NCBI RefSeq assembly: GCF_000969985.1
Contig: NZ_CP009526.1
Span: 434,001 to 498,000 of the forward strand
Length of the DNA: 64,000 bases
Direction: 5' to 3'
Origin: Methanosarcina barkeri str. Wiesmoor
GTDB lineage: Archaea > Halobacteriota > Methanosarcinia > Methanosarcinales > Methanosarcinaceae
Shown here: in pieces, positions 46,001 to 54,537 of the stretch
Layout of the letters: each line of letters opens with the position of its first letter
Numbering within the stretch: the first letter of the stretch is position 1
The notes under the pieces: generated by a model
Database searches by the model: none
The model's input: the letters and a program-made list of their open reading frames with translations, nothing else
What the model was told of the DNA's origin: nothing
Translations under genes and position numbers: made by a program

Positions 46001-46536
46001 GCCTTTTGCTTGCGTTCGTCAAATTCTGCAACCCCTGCAATTTCGTCTATAATCTTTCTTCTTTCTACAGAGGTCATGGAGATTATCTGCGTTACATCTC
46101 CTTGCATAACCACATTATAGCCTTCAGGCGTTATCCCGGCTTTTTCAAGCTGAGAATGGACTTCTCCAAGGCTTACGGATTTTCCATTGAAATAAAAATA
46201 GCTGTAATACCCGTTTTTTGTCCGCCGAACCTTTCTTGAGACTTCAATCTCGTCAAGCTCTAGAGGTAACTTATGGTCCGAGTTGTCAAAACGGATAGTA
46301 ACCTGAGCAAAATCAGGCTTTTTTGACGCATCGCCGTTGTAAATCAAATCGGTAAGTTTTTCAGCGCGAAGGGTCCTTGAACTTGTGAGCCCGAGTGCAA
46401 AAAGAATCCCATCTATTATGTTAGACTTCCCACTCCCGTTTGGACCTGAAATTGTAGTAAAGTCATTATAAAAGGGAATCTTTACTTTTTTTCCGAAAGA
46501 CTTAAAATTAACAAATTCAATCTCTTTTATATACAC
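43009..46536 (-). CDS. smc: Chromosome segregation ATPase SMC
   Basis: An 1175-aa protein. The head has Walker A GPNGSGKSNI near residue 35; a long coiled coil (about 170-500), a hinge (about 510-660, with GRGYSRAVEMIIGAA and GGRATFLPL) and a returning coiled coil follow. The C-terminal head has signature MSGGEKSLTALAF and Walker B FYAFDEIDMFLD. The length is normal for SMC. It works with ScpA and ScpB, encoded immediately downstream, to compact and segregate chromosomes. Confidence 0.98.
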   Translation of the reverse strand: MYIKEIEFVNFKSFGKKVKIPFYNDFTTISGPNGSGKSNIIDGILFALGLTSSRTLRAEKLTDLIYNGDASKKPDFAQVTIRFDNSDHKLPLELDEIEVSRKVRRTKNGYYSYFYFNGKSVSLGEVHSQLEKAGITPEGYNVVMQGDVTQIISMTSVERRKIIDEIAGVAEFDERKQKALGELEVVKQQIERVDIILEEVRTQLGKLAGERDQALKYQALKTEKVKFEGYLLLSKLKDARAELQNVEKEITGKEEHLEKVQIVLNERTKELQALEETLEKLSVEIRKKGEDEQLQVKREIEETKGEISRCVDSIELSESELEEADSRRRKAFVEIDSTKGNVEELKEKIEAENLRKESISSELSERKTERMLLQSRIADVDAKFAATRDELMAARKKLEDAKNEKNELIRTEDRLLDTLRRKSLELREIENQIKDAEAAVATSDSDTLSVRYELEKLSENLESLIRDRDDIESSHFRIKEDIKKLENRLHGLQQEYTITETRVRASEQGRGYSRAVEMIIGAARQEDLFGINGTIAQLGRVERQYSTALEVAAGNRMQAIVVDTDADAAEAIEYLKRRKGGRATFLPLNKLREPRRLENLSYENGVIGYAIDLIQFDSGFEPAFWYVFQDTLVMENLESARRLMGKARMVTLEGELLEKSGAMVGGSISSKSGTSFAAAEKDKLLELAEKIRSLDESRNAAINKQDSIESHLFELSRKIRDCEATISRKESQLDEIAGREAKLAELLEAKQADLKAIEESRTELGTEMDRVTAEKADKEKVVSELEEQISGLEAKLADSPLPEINKKIEFVDEELRRLDGRIRDTEATLNALKLEKEYAEQKIAEAKELIREIDEKKASRMEKVNSLKIKIKECEEKLEEKKAREIELSNELIGLQQEREKVQAEHNAVKRRVSISSTTLEKAKQQVLTLKATKNALLDQEKQFVEEILKRGIEETDEVPNYETVYMRIQAIDEALRRLEPVNMRAIDEYNEVELRLSDLQGKRDTLFTEREQLLERIDQYEHLKRDAFMEAYTSINANFKEIFHELSDGMGELLLDNPDDPFAGGMTLRAQPKEKTLQRIEAMSGGEKSLTALAFIFAIQQYRPAPFYAFDEIDMFLDGWNVERVSRRVKTSGSKVQFIVVSLRKPMIQAASRTIGVTMQENNLTSITGVKLNG

Positions 46537-46588
46537 AGAATGCCTCTGTAATCTTACGTTTTTGAGAAAGTTTCTGTCTTTTTAAGCT

Positions 46589-47671
46589 TTATTTCTCTCG
46601 AGAATTTTTCCGGCTACATGTAATAAGCTCGGCATCTTCATTTTCCCGCACATCCACAGCCTCTTCTATGAAGTGCTTTTTCGAAGGCCTCTCGGCGATT
46701 ATGTATTCACATTTATAATCATCAGCAGGTTTTGTTTCCACAGGGCCAGCATTAACAGCAGAAGGCTGCCTTTCAGATAATGATGGTTCTGGTGTTTGCT
46801 GCCTAAACTGTGTTCTAATTGGCGTTTGTTGCCTTAATTGCGTTTTGATCGGCGTTTGTTGCCTTAATTGTGTTCTGATCGGCGTTTGTTTCCTGGCAGG
46901 TTCTCTAACCGATGGTCCCTGTCTAACAGTACCTCTCAACCCTCTTTTATCGCCACTTTCTGCAATAATATATTCGCACTTCGTTTCGGCTTCTTCTCTG
47001 TCAAGATCTGCCGGCTCAACCTCTCTGAGCTTCAGCTGAACCTTTGCGTGTGTACCTGGCAGGGAGGCAGGGGCTTCTTTGAATTTACCCAATCTGTATA
47101 CCGGGTTTTCTTTTCTAAGCTCAGTTTTTTGTTTGGGTTTTCTGGAGAGAGGTGGAAGGTTCAGAGGGTCTTCAGGAAGAGTTGAAGTAATAGAAGATGG
47201 AACAACAGAAGGAGAAGTCGGAATTACAGAAGGTGGAGCAACCGGAGCAGTCTTTTTTGCGTCCTCCAGTTGTTTAGCGAGATCTCCTATCTGTGTTTCC
47301 AGTTTCTTTATAAGCATTTTCTGGTCAAGCAATTCGCGGACAAGCCCATCCTGAATGCCTGCAAGTTCCCTCAGCTTCCGGTCAGCCGCTTCCGAGTCGT
47401 TTTCCCCTGATGTTTTCAATTCCGTTCTTAATTCGTTCAGGATTGAAGCCTTGAGTAGAGCAGGGTTAGGGATTCCCATAAGTTCCGTCCTGATTTCGGA
47501 GAGGACAAGATCCTTAATGGAGTCCTGATCGGAAACGTTTTCCATTTCGGCCCGCAGTTCATTGAGAACCGAAACCTTAATCGATTTTTTGAGAGTCTCG
47601 AGCTCCTCATAGGTTATCGATAGTCGCCTTTTAAGCGGTGTAGTATGCACGTCCCTCTGTCCAGTTCTCAT
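46589..47671 (-). CDS. Coiled-coil protein of unknown function, first gene of the smc operon
   Basis: A 360-aa protein, 52 bp upstream of smc on the same strand. Residues 15-140 are Glu/Lys-rich and probably coiled coil, with a motif repeated about every 25 residues (VLNELRAEM, VLSEIRTELMG, ILNELRTEL). A Pro-rich linker (about 143-190) follows. The C-terminal half carries KCEYIIAE twice, near residues 228 and 326, and between them QTPIRTQLRQ-type repeats of 10 residues (four copies). No known domain is recognised. Context suggests a partner or regulator of SMC; this is inference. Confidence 0.8.
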   Translation of the reverse strand: MRTGQRDVHTTPLKRRLSITYEELETLKKSIKVSVLNELRAEMENVSDQDSIKDLVLSEIRTELMGIPNPALLKASILNELRTELKTSGENDSEAADRKLRELAGIQDGLVRELLDQKMLIKKLETQIGDLAKQLEDAKKTAPVAPPSVIPTSPSVVPSSITSTLPEDPLNLPPLSRKPKQKTELRKENPVYRLGKFKEAPASLPGTHAKVQLKLREVEPADLDREEAETKCEYIIAESGDKRGLRGTVRQGPSVREPARKQTPIRTQLRQQTPIKTQLRQQTPIRTQFRQQTPEPSLSERQPSAVNAGPVETKPADDYKCEYIIAERPSKKHFIEEAVDVRENEDAELITCSRKNSREK

Positions 47672-48399
47672 AAAAGCACCTCTTATGATAAATTCGGGTT
47701 CCGATTTCCTGACGGCCTGGAATTTTCTGGTGATAAGGCAGTCAGCACAATAATAATTAAATTGAGTAGATCATAGGAATTTTAATAATATGTACAAAGT
47801 ACATGTAATCTTACTTTAAATATATATGGTAATCGATAGTTTTTCTGGCCTTATATATCTTTTAGTATAAGAGAATCAAAAATCTTTTTATTTAATCTTT
47901 GTCGAAATATTCCATAAATCGGGCTGGAGATGCAGGAAGACCAAGATAAAAAGTTTCCAGAAATGAAAACCGACTTTTCAAGGAAACAATAGAAAAGGAT
48001 TAAAGGATAAGTAGGAAACAAAAAGGATTAAAGGAGAAGTAGGAAACAATAGAAAAGGATTAAAGGAGAAGTAGGAAACAATAGAAAAGGATTAAAGGAG
48101 AATTAGAAAACAAAAAGGATTCGGAAACAAAAGAGGAATAATTTGAATGAAAATTTGGATAAACATTTTTCGATATATCTGTGATAAAAAGCGATAATTA
48201 GAAGATACCTGTTCGAATCTTGCATCCCTGAACAAACCAAGTAAGAGTAATGTTCAAATCTCGGTGTATTCATAGGGAAGTCTAGAGAGAAAAATGTCCA
48301 TAAACTATGAAATAGGGGAATGAAACCCAAGTTTAACTTTAAAATACAAGAGTTAAAGGGTTGGATTTCAATAACAGATAACTATTTTTGGGGAAAGTG
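47672..48399. other. Intergenic region with a 31-bp minisatellite
   Basis: No credible gene. TATA-like sequence lies near 47818-47826 (AAATATATATGG), about 150 bp before the smc operon's first gene. The minisatellite is listed separately. Confidence 0.5.
47983..48120. repeat. 31-bp tandem repeat, about 4.5 copies
   Basis: Units start (GAAACAATAGAAAAGG) at 47983, 48014, 48043, 48074 and, degenerate, 48106. Spacings are 31, 29, 31 and 32. The consensus continues ATTAAAGGAGAAGTAG. It is unlike a CRISPR array because there are no unique spacers. Confidence 0.85.
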
Positions 48400-48591
48400 T
48401 TAGTTAATGGATGAAAAGGAATTCTCAAAATCGACCAGTACATTCTCCCTTGATTGGATTTTCGAGGGGGTACAGTCCATTTCCACCGCAGTTTCATTAA
48501 CAACGGAACCATGAGTTCCGGTGCTTTCAAGGAAAAATTGAACCTCATCAAGTTCAGGCTCGTGGAAATGATCCATTTCAATTATATCCAT
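48400..48591 (-). CDS. Possible small hypothetical protein
   Basis: A 63-codon frame from an ATG at 48591 (DIIEMDHFHEPELDEVQFF, then GTHGSVVNETAVEMDC). It has balanced, protein-like composition and a weak purine site before the ATG. The frame extends to 48651 with a less plausible start. No family is recognised. It could also be the remnant of a larger gene. Confidence 0.3.
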   Translation of the reverse strand: MDIIEMDHFHEPELDEVQFFLESTGTHGSVVNETAVEMDCTPSKIQSRENVLVDFENSFSSIN

Positions 48592-48855
48592 AATAACACT
48601 CAACACGTTTTTGTGTAAGTGAGTGGTAATTCGGGTCATCGGGAATAACACTATTTACCAAATATTAATAATTTGCGGTAAAGGCAGAATATTTTGGAAA
48701 GACGAAAACAAGCTTATCAATATATAAATATTGTGCTCGATTAGAGGTACTTTCCTTTCATAAAATAAACCACATACACTGTAGATAAATGACAGTTACT
48801 TTTGAGGAGAGCCGGGGCAAGAAAATCTGAAGCAGAGTATAAAGACGGGCAAAAA

Positions 48856-50769
48856 TCAAAGGAAATAAGGTCCAAAAATCCGAATCAAGACACCTACTCC
48901 GAGAGCCAGCAGCACGGTGAAAATAACTATCAAAGCTGTATCCTTTGCTCCAAGTTCGTGCTTCAGCACTGCAATTGTTGCTACACATGGCATATAGATG
49001 GTCGTAATTACAGCAAATTGGTACATCTGGACAGGTGTCATTACAGCTGCAAAATTGGCTGTACCTGCAAGTACGGCAAGGATCTGAAGTGCCATTTCCT
49101 TTCGGAGAATCCCAAAAACCAGGGCAGTTGCCGCAAATGCTGGAAGGCCCAGCATTCCTACGGATATAGGCTCTACAAAGTCTTGGAAGATTGAAAGAAG
49201 GCCTAGAGCATCGGCAACTCCCAGAAAAGCGCTTCCAACGAGCAGTAGCGGAAAAGCTATATATAAAAATTCTCGGCTTTTCATCCACGTCTTCCTGAGA
49301 GTAGATTTCAGCCCCGGCTTTCTGAGAGGCGTCATTTCCATAATGAAGCCACTTCTCTGGCCTGGCAGACTCTTTCCCAGAATTAATCCCATGCCGGTAA
49401 TAATGATAATCTCCAGAATATATATTGAAACTGCGGGCCAGAAACCTACAAAGGTTCCAACAAGCCCCAGGATAATAACGGTCCGCGCAGAGCAGGGAAT
49501 TAGAGATATCAGGATGGAAGCTATCCTCTTTTCCCGCCGCGTGCCAAGGGAATGTACTGCCATAATTGCAGGGACGTTGCAGCCAAAGCCGAGAACTAGC
49601 GGTATCACGGCTCTTCCATGAAGCCCAAGCTTATGGGTAAGGTTGTCCAGCAGAAAAGCTGCCCTGGTAAGATAACCCGAATCTTCGAATATTGAAAGAA
49701 TGGCATAAAATACTGCAATATACGGAATTGCAATTGCAAATCCGGCCTCTACTCCCCGAAGAGAATATACTATCAGGTTTTTCAGGACAGGCGGCATGCC
49801 CGAAGTTGCGGCTTCGGCGGGAAGGATCACATGAGGCTCAAAGATTTCATTCACAATCCAGGTCTCAAGGAAGCCTCCGACCCGGAAAACAAGGAGGAAA
49901 GTAACGAGCAGGGCAGATACGAGCACTGCAATTCCGAAATTAGGGGAAGTAAGGATGGCATCGATTCTTTCCCGTATATTTTTTTTAGGTTCAAACCTTG
50001 AAACCACACTGTCTACAATATATCCTGCTTCCCCATAGAGGTCTCTTGCAACAGTATCAGGTACCGAAATCCTCTGTTCTATCTCCAGGTTCTGTCTTAA
50101 CCGTCTGGCAGACGAGAGCAAGGCATTAGCCTCTGGCGGCATACAGCAGAGTTCTACAAACTCGGCATCGTTTAGCAGAGCTGCCGTTTTTACGATTGGA
50201 GGTATATTGGGAAAGGTATAGTCAAGGCTAGAAAGAGCCTGCTGGATCAACTGGCTATATCTTACCTGGTGGTGCTCTTGAGTCTTATTCTGTTCGTCAA
50301 GGGCTACAAGCATTACTTCATCGAGCCCTACCCCCCAGGTCGCAACTGTTGGTACTACAGGCAGGCCAAGCAGTTCGGAGATTTCATCTGTATCAACGAG
50401 AATCCCGAGGTCGGCAGCCAGATCTACCTGATTTAGTGCAATAACCATAGGGATATCGAGTTCCAGAAGTTGCAGGGTCAGGTACAGATTCCTTTCAAGC
50501 CTGCTCGCGTCAACGACATTGATTATAACATCCGGTCGGTCCTCAATCAGAAATCGCTTGGTTACTTTCTCATCTTCGTTTGTGACTCCAAGGGAATAAA
50601 TTCCTGGCAGGTCAACTATTTCAATGGTTTTTCCCCGTGCCTTTACAATTCCTTTTTTAAGTGCAACTGTTGTGCCAGGGTAATTTGAGACCTCAACTCC
50701 TACTCCTGTAAGCCTGCTGAAAAAGACGCTTTTTCCAACACTTGGGTTGCCTATGAAAGCTATTGTCAA
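48856..50769 (-). CDS. feoB: Ferrous iron transporter FeoB
   Basis: An approximately 637-aa protein. The N-terminal G domain has IGNPSVGKSVFF (G1), GTTV (G2), DLPGIYSL (G3) and NQVD (G4). A helical spacer leads to a membrane part with FGCNVPAIMA and CSARTVI (Gate motifs) and several helices. It imports Fe(II). The only standard start is TTG at 50769, with no ribosome-binding site. The frame is open for another 33 codons upstream (with ...SSSCCTSESESQRKSPYDL), so the protein may begin earlier at a non-standard codon. It lies 115 bp after dtxR. Confidence 0.93.
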   Translation of the reverse strand: MTIAFIGNPSVGKSVFFSRLTGVGVEVSNYPGTTVALKKGIVKARGKTIEIVDLPGIYSLGVTNEDEKVTKRFLIEDRPDVIINVVDASRLERNLYLTLQLLELDIPMVIALNQVDLAADLGILVDTDEISELLGLPVVPTVATWGVGLDEVMLVALDEQNKTQEHHQVRYSQLIQQALSSLDYTFPNIPPIVKTAALLNDAEFVELCCMPPEANALLSSARRLRQNLEIEQRISVPDTVARDLYGEAGYIVDSVVSRFEPKKNIRERIDAILTSPNFGIAVLVSALLVTFLLVFRVGGFLETWIVNEIFEPHVILPAEAATSGMPPVLKNLIVYSLRGVEAGFAIAIPYIAVFYAILSIFEDSGYLTRAAFLLDNLTHKLGLHGRAVIPLVLGFGCNVPAIMAVHSLGTRREKRIASILISLIPCSARTVIILGLVGTFVGFWPAVSIYILEIIIITGMGLILGKSLPGQRSGFIMEMTPLRKPGLKSTLRKTWMKSREFLYIAFPLLLVGSAFLGVADALGLLSIFQDFVEPISVGMLGLPAFAATALVFGILRKEMALQILAVLAGTANFAAVMTPVQMYQFAVITTIYMPCVATIAVLKHELGAKDTALIVIFTVLLALGVGVLIRIFGPYFL

Positions 50770-50884
50770 ATCATAGGGGCTTTTTCTCTGACTTTCGCTT
50801 TCGGAGGTGCAGCATGAGCTGGAAATTCCTATTACATCTCCGGTTATGTTACTCCATGCCAGTTATATGCCTTCTTTATGTTTT

Positions 50885-51550
50885 TTACGCATTTCTGCCC
50901 TTCGGAGCTATGAAAATTTTCTTTGCAATATCCTTTCCGAGAGCGATTTCCGACCCCACTGCTATAACCGAGATACAGCCCTGTTTTTGCTTTCGCCTGA
51001 CTTTTATATCTTCTCCTGCAAGAATTCCAAGGGAAATCAGGCGCTCTTTTGTCTCTCTTGGAAGGGTAACCCTGGCAACTCTGCCTGAACTTCCTTCTTC
51101 CATCTCATCAAGCGGGACAAATTTTTCCTCTTGCACGATATTATTTTTATCAATATTGATGGGGTTTCCGTCAGGGCAATACTCGGGGCATCCCAGAAAT
51201 TCGTAGATCTTTTCAAGTACGGCATCTGAGACTGCATGCTCAAGTTCACAGGCTTCTTTATGGGCTTCCTTTCTATCAAAATCTAGGACATCAACCAGGA
51301 AAGTTTCAAGTACCTGGTGTTTCCTTTTGATCTTTATAGCCTGATCAGTCCCTTGTTTTGTCAATTCAACTCCCTGATAAGGTGTATACTCTACAAGTCC
51401 CGAAGAATGTAACTTTTTTATCATTTCCGTCACGCTTGGCGGAGATACGTTGAGTTCTTCAGAGATCTGTTTGGTCTTTGCAGGGCCCTGATTTTTTCTA
51501 ATGAGGTAGAGAATAGTTTCGAGATATTCTTCAAATCGATCTATATGCAT
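50885..51550 (-). CDS. DtxR/IdeR-family iron-dependent repressor
   Basis: A 221-aa protein. An N-terminal winged helix (FEEYLETILYLI, SPPSVTEMIKKLHSSGLVEY), the dimerisation/metal-binding domain (HQVLETFLVDVLDF, ELEHAVSDAVLEKI, PEYCPDGNPI) and a C-terminal SH3-like FeoA domain (VARVTLPRETKERLISLGI) are all present. The ATG at 51550 follows GGGATGAT; an earlier start (51583) is less likely. It probably represses itself and feoB through the operator at 51592. Confidence 0.95.
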   Translation of the reverse strand: MHIDRFEEYLETILYLIRKNQGPAKTKQISEELNVSPPSVTEMIKKLHSSGLVEYTPYQGVELTKQGTDQAIKIKRKHQVLETFLVDVLDFDRKEAHKEACELEHAVSDAVLEKIYEFLGCPEYCPDGNPINIDKNNIVQEEKFVPLDEMEEGSSGRVARVTLPRETKERLISLGILAGEDIKVRRKQKQGCISVIAVGSEIALGKDIAKKIFIAPKGRNA

Positions 51551-51591
51551 TACATCATCCCGCCAGCATATGCCTGACTCCAAACCGATAA

Positions 51592-51605
51592 TTAGGATAA
51601 CCTAA
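51592..51605 (-). promoter_or_regulatory. DtxR-box-like operator
   Basis: TTAGGATAACCTAA is a perfect inverted repeat with TTAGG/CCTAA arms, as in DtxR/IdeR/MntR boxes. It lies 42 bp before the dtxR ATG and just downstream of a TATA-like run (AAATATAAATAA, near 51645). Binding would block transcription of dtxR-feoB. Confidence 0.6.
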
Positions 51606-51754
51606 AAACGTAACTGCCTGAATAAATAATTTTTGATTTTTGGTTATTTATATTTATTTTAATCCGTATATCGAAATCATGTAGTTTCGAATTTAAATTC
51701 CTAAACTTGAAAAAATAGAAAATAAGGATCTAAACGAAGGATGTCAGAAACGAT

Positions 51755-52234
51755 TCAGAGATTTATCGACTTCAGAACAGCAACTTCATTACAATCCGGA
51801 AACTTAGGGCATCTCAAACAACCGGCCCAGATCTTTCTGGGAAGGGTGTTCTTGTCCACAACCTTAAAGTCCAATGTCTCGAAAAAGCCAGGCACATAAG
51901 TAAGTGCGAAAACTTCTTTCATACCAAGGTTTTTAGCGTCCTCAAGGCAGGCCGAGACAAGCTTTGTACCTATTCCCTTTCTTGCACATGCCGGGTTTAC
52001 GGCAAGGGCAAGTATCTCTGCGAGGTCTTCCCACACTACATGCAGAGCACAGCAGCCCATAACTTCTCCATCGATCTCGCAGACGTAATAATCTCTGATA
52101 TTTTCGTACATCTCACTCAGCGAACGGGCGAGCATTAGCTCTTCTTTCGAATAAGTATTGATGATTTGTTTCATTACAACTACGTCGTTTACTCTGGCTT
52201 TCCTGATCAATTCGTGTTTCCTCTGGGTTAGCAT
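51755..52234 (-). CDS. GNAT N-acetyltransferase (ArgA-like)
   Basis: A 159-aa GNAT protein. RKARVNDVVVMKQII, GEVMGCCALHVVW-DLAEILALAV and the acetyl-CoA loop ARKGIGTKLV are present, with the C-terminal FFETLDFKVVDK region. The tail has a cysteine group (CLRCPKFPDC). The overall pattern resembles short, stand-alone N-acetylglutamate synthases of arginine synthesis (ArgA-type). Other acetyl acceptors are possible. Confidence 0.8.
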   Translation of the reverse strand: MLTQRKHELIRKARVNDVVVMKQIINTYSKEELMLARSLSEMYENIRDYYVCEIDGEVMGCCALHVVWEDLAEILALAVNPACARKGIGTKLVSACLEDAKNLGMKEVFALTYVPGFFETLDFKVVDKNTLPRKIWAGCLRCPKFPDCNEVAVLKSINL

Positions 52235-52517
52235 TTTTCTTTTCTAATGAAATAGAATGCACTGGGCTATGATCAATAAAAATGTATTGTATACTGCTAT
52301 GGAATACTTACTTTCCAGATAAAAAATTTTCCATTGTTTCCACAAATATTTACACAGGTAGTAGTTCAGAAGTATTCGGTTCTTCTGAGCAGGCAGGATA
52401 TCCAGAATGCCCTGAGTTGAAAGTTCTGTTCGAAAATAGACTTTTATTTCTTGAGAAAACTGAAATAACAGCTTAAAGGAATACAGGTCAAGAAAAGTAC
52501 AGATTTAAGGAAATTAG

Positions 52518-52592
52518 CGGGCGCGAAGGGATTTGAACCCCCGATTTACAGCTTAGGAGGCTGCCGCCATATCCTGGCTAGGCCACGCGCCC
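52518..52592 (-). tRNA. tRNA-Arg (anticodon CCT)
   Basis: A 75-base cloverleaf on the minus strand. The acceptor stem GGGCGCG pairs with CGCGCCC. The T arm contains GGTTCAAAT. The anticodon loop CTCCTAA gives CCT, which reads AGG. The D arm starts GGCCTAGCC. CCA is not encoded. No intron is seen. Confidence 0.95.
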
Positions 52593-53029
52593 ATGAAGAG
52601 CTTCCCAAAATACACAATCTTACAACTATTTGCTGAATTTGCATTTCAGGTGATCCATAATACCGGTATAAGATGTATATTTAATTATCGCTCTGGATAG
52701 GAGAATGTATGTCTGGAGAACAAGAACTGCAATTTCAGGAAAGTTTTAAATTCAATGTAAACCTTTAACCTCAAAACGGTTAACAATTCCCCCGATTTTC
52801 AGCTACTCTATAGCTTTCAGAACTGGAATTAACCTTTATGAAGTTATCATTATAAAGCTGACAAGGGTACTGAAAGATTCAGTTTCTATATGCTTCAGTT
52901 TCTATATATTAGCTTTAAATTTGCACTGAATTTTCCTGCCCGCCAATTCAGGGACGTAGAAAGCTTTGACAGGCTTAAAAAAGGCGAAAAAATGAAAAAA
53001 ACTGAGTAAAATTGATAAGAGGAAAAAAT
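52593..53029. other. Intergenic region between tRNA-Arg and bioY
   Basis: AT-rich, with no gene. It should hold the promoters of the tRNA (52593 onward, minus strand) and of bioY (plus strand, possibly near 52910). Confidence 0.4.
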
Positions 53030-53593
53030 GTGTACATAAAAAATAAAGAGCCCTATTTTAACCGGACTCCTGAACTAAGGATGATGGTTTTCGCATCTCT
53101 TTTTGCAGCCCTGACCGCCGTAGGGGCTTATATACAGATTCCTATACCTTTCTCTCCTGTCCCTGTTACACTGCAGGTATTCTTTGTCCTGCTTGCAGGC
53201 AGCATGTTGAAAAGCAAGTGGGGAGGCTTGAGTATGATAGTGTATACCCTGCTTGGTATAGCAGGACTTCCTGTGTTTGCAGGAGGCAGCTCTGGAATTG
53301 GAGTGCTTCTCGGGCCTACAGGCGGGTACATAACTGGCTTTATTCTGGCGGCGTATGTTATAGGAAAGCTTTCCGAGAAGGCTGAAAAGGCTGATAAATC
53401 CGGTCTCTTTATCAATGCCCTTAATATGAGTGCAGGAGTCTTGATTCTCTATGCATGCGGATTTATTCAATTGATGTTCGTAGCTGATATTGGACCTGGA
53501 GCAGCCCTCGCTCTTGGTGTCATTCCTTTTCTGCCTGGAGAAATCATAAAAACTGGAGTTGCCGCATATATTGCTTCAAATTACAAGCTCTAA
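53030..53593 (+). CDS. bioY: Biotin ECF transporter S component BioY
   Basis: A 187-aa membrane protein with about six helices. ALTAVGAYIQIPIPFSPVPV and GGSSGIGVLLGPTGGYITGF are diagnostic of BioY. It binds biotin and docks on the EcfA-EcfA'-EcfT energising module, all three of which follow. The preferred start is GTG at 53030, seven bases after GAGG; a TTG at 53012 is the alternative. Confidence 0.95.
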   Translation: MYIKNKEPYFNRTPELRMMVFASLFAALTAVGAYIQIPIPFSPVPVTLQVFFVLLAGSMLKSKWGGLSMIVYTLLGIAGLPVFAGGSSGIGVLLGPTGGYITGFILAAYVIGKLSEKAEKADKSGLFINALNMSAGVLILYACGFIQLMFVADIGPGAALALGVIPFLPGEIIKTGVAAYIASNYKL

Positions 53594-53712
53594 TGCTGCT
53601 TTCTTTTAATTTTTTCTGGATAAGCAGAAAATAAAGACGAAACCCAAGTTTTCAATAAAATTTATGATACTCTATATAAATTTGAACCAACACGGTAAAA
53701 ATTTGAGTTAAT

Positions 53713-54537
53713 ATGATCAGGCTTGAAAAAGTGAGTTACAGTTATCCTGATGGTACCCCTGCGCTTGAGAATATAAATCTGGTTATAAAAAAAGGGGAAT
53801 TCATAGGGGTAATAGGAAAAAATGGCAGTGGTAAATCTACACTTGCCCTTCAACTAAGTGGACTTCTGAAACCACAGGCTGGCAGGGTACTAATAAGTGG
53901 AATTGACACATGTGATCCCTCAAAACTTCCAGGAATCAGGAAACTCGTAGGTATCGTGTTCCAGAATCCTGAAACTCAATTTGTTGGTCGGACTGTCGAA
54001 GAAGATCTGGCTTTCGGCCCAGAGAATCTTTGCCTTCCCCCCATAGAAATCAGAAAGCTTGTTGATATGGCGCTTGCCGAAACCGGGCTTGAGAAGTACA
54101 GGCACCGTTCTCCGAAAACCCTTAGTGGAGGACAGGGACAGTGTGTAGCTCTGGCAGGAATTCTTGCAATGAGCCCTGAATGCCTTATCTTTGATGAGGT
54201 AACTTCCATGCTTGATCCTGAGTCCGGAATAGCTGTCCTCGAAAACATAAAAAAACTGCACAGGAAAGGAAAAACCATTGTATATATCACTCACAATCTC
54301 GAAGAACTTCATGACGCAGACAGAGTCATTGTCATGGAAAAAGGAAAAGTAAGGCTTGAAGGAGAGCCGGAAAGCATTTTTTCCGATGTTTCCCTCCAGA
54401 CTCTTGGACTTGCTTTGCCTTCTCTGATCGAGCTGGCTGAGAACCTGAAAATGCACGGAGTAGTAATTCCCTGGGAAAATACCTCTTCTCCCCAGAGCTT
54501 TGCAGAGGAAATATGCCGATTATTCTTGAAAACGTAA
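53713..54537 (+). CDS. ECF transporter ATPase (EcfA/BioM-like), first copy
   Basis: A 274-aa ABC ATPase: Walker A GKNGSGKST, Q-loop FQNPETQFV, signature LSGGQGQ, Walker B CLIFDEV and the switch TH in YITHNLEE. Walker B ends in EV instead of EP. It overlaps the second ATPase by 25 bp. Together with EcfT, the two ATPases drive the BioY substrate component. Confidence 0.94.
   Translation: MIRLEKVSYSYPDGTPALENINLVIKKGEFIGVIGKNGSGKSTLALQLSGLLKPQAGRVLISGIDTCDPSKLPGIRKLVGIVFQNPETQFVGRTVEEDLAFGPENLCLPPIEIRKLVDMALAETGLEKYRHRSPKTLSGGQGQCVALAGILAMSPECLIFDEVTSMLDPESGIAVLENIKKLHRKGKTIVYITHNLEELHDADRVIVMEKGKVRLEGEPESIFSDVSLQTLGLALPSLIELAENLKMHGVVIPWENTSSPQSFAEEICRLFLKT

Noticed and set aside
47983-48120. 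CRISPR array
   Set aside because: The units are contiguous tandem repeats with no unique spacers, and no cas genes are present. The same applies to the arrays at 55364 and 58100.
52282-52476. 64-codon frame upstream of tRNA-Arg
   Set aside because: No ribosome-binding site, no recognisable motif, and composition close to that of random AT-rich sequence.
52518-53029. Integrated element using the tRNA-Arg gene as attachment site
   Set aside because: No integrase gene and no duplicated tRNA 3' end were seen nearby. The second tRNA-Arg at 63628 is a complete isoacceptor, not an attachment repeat.
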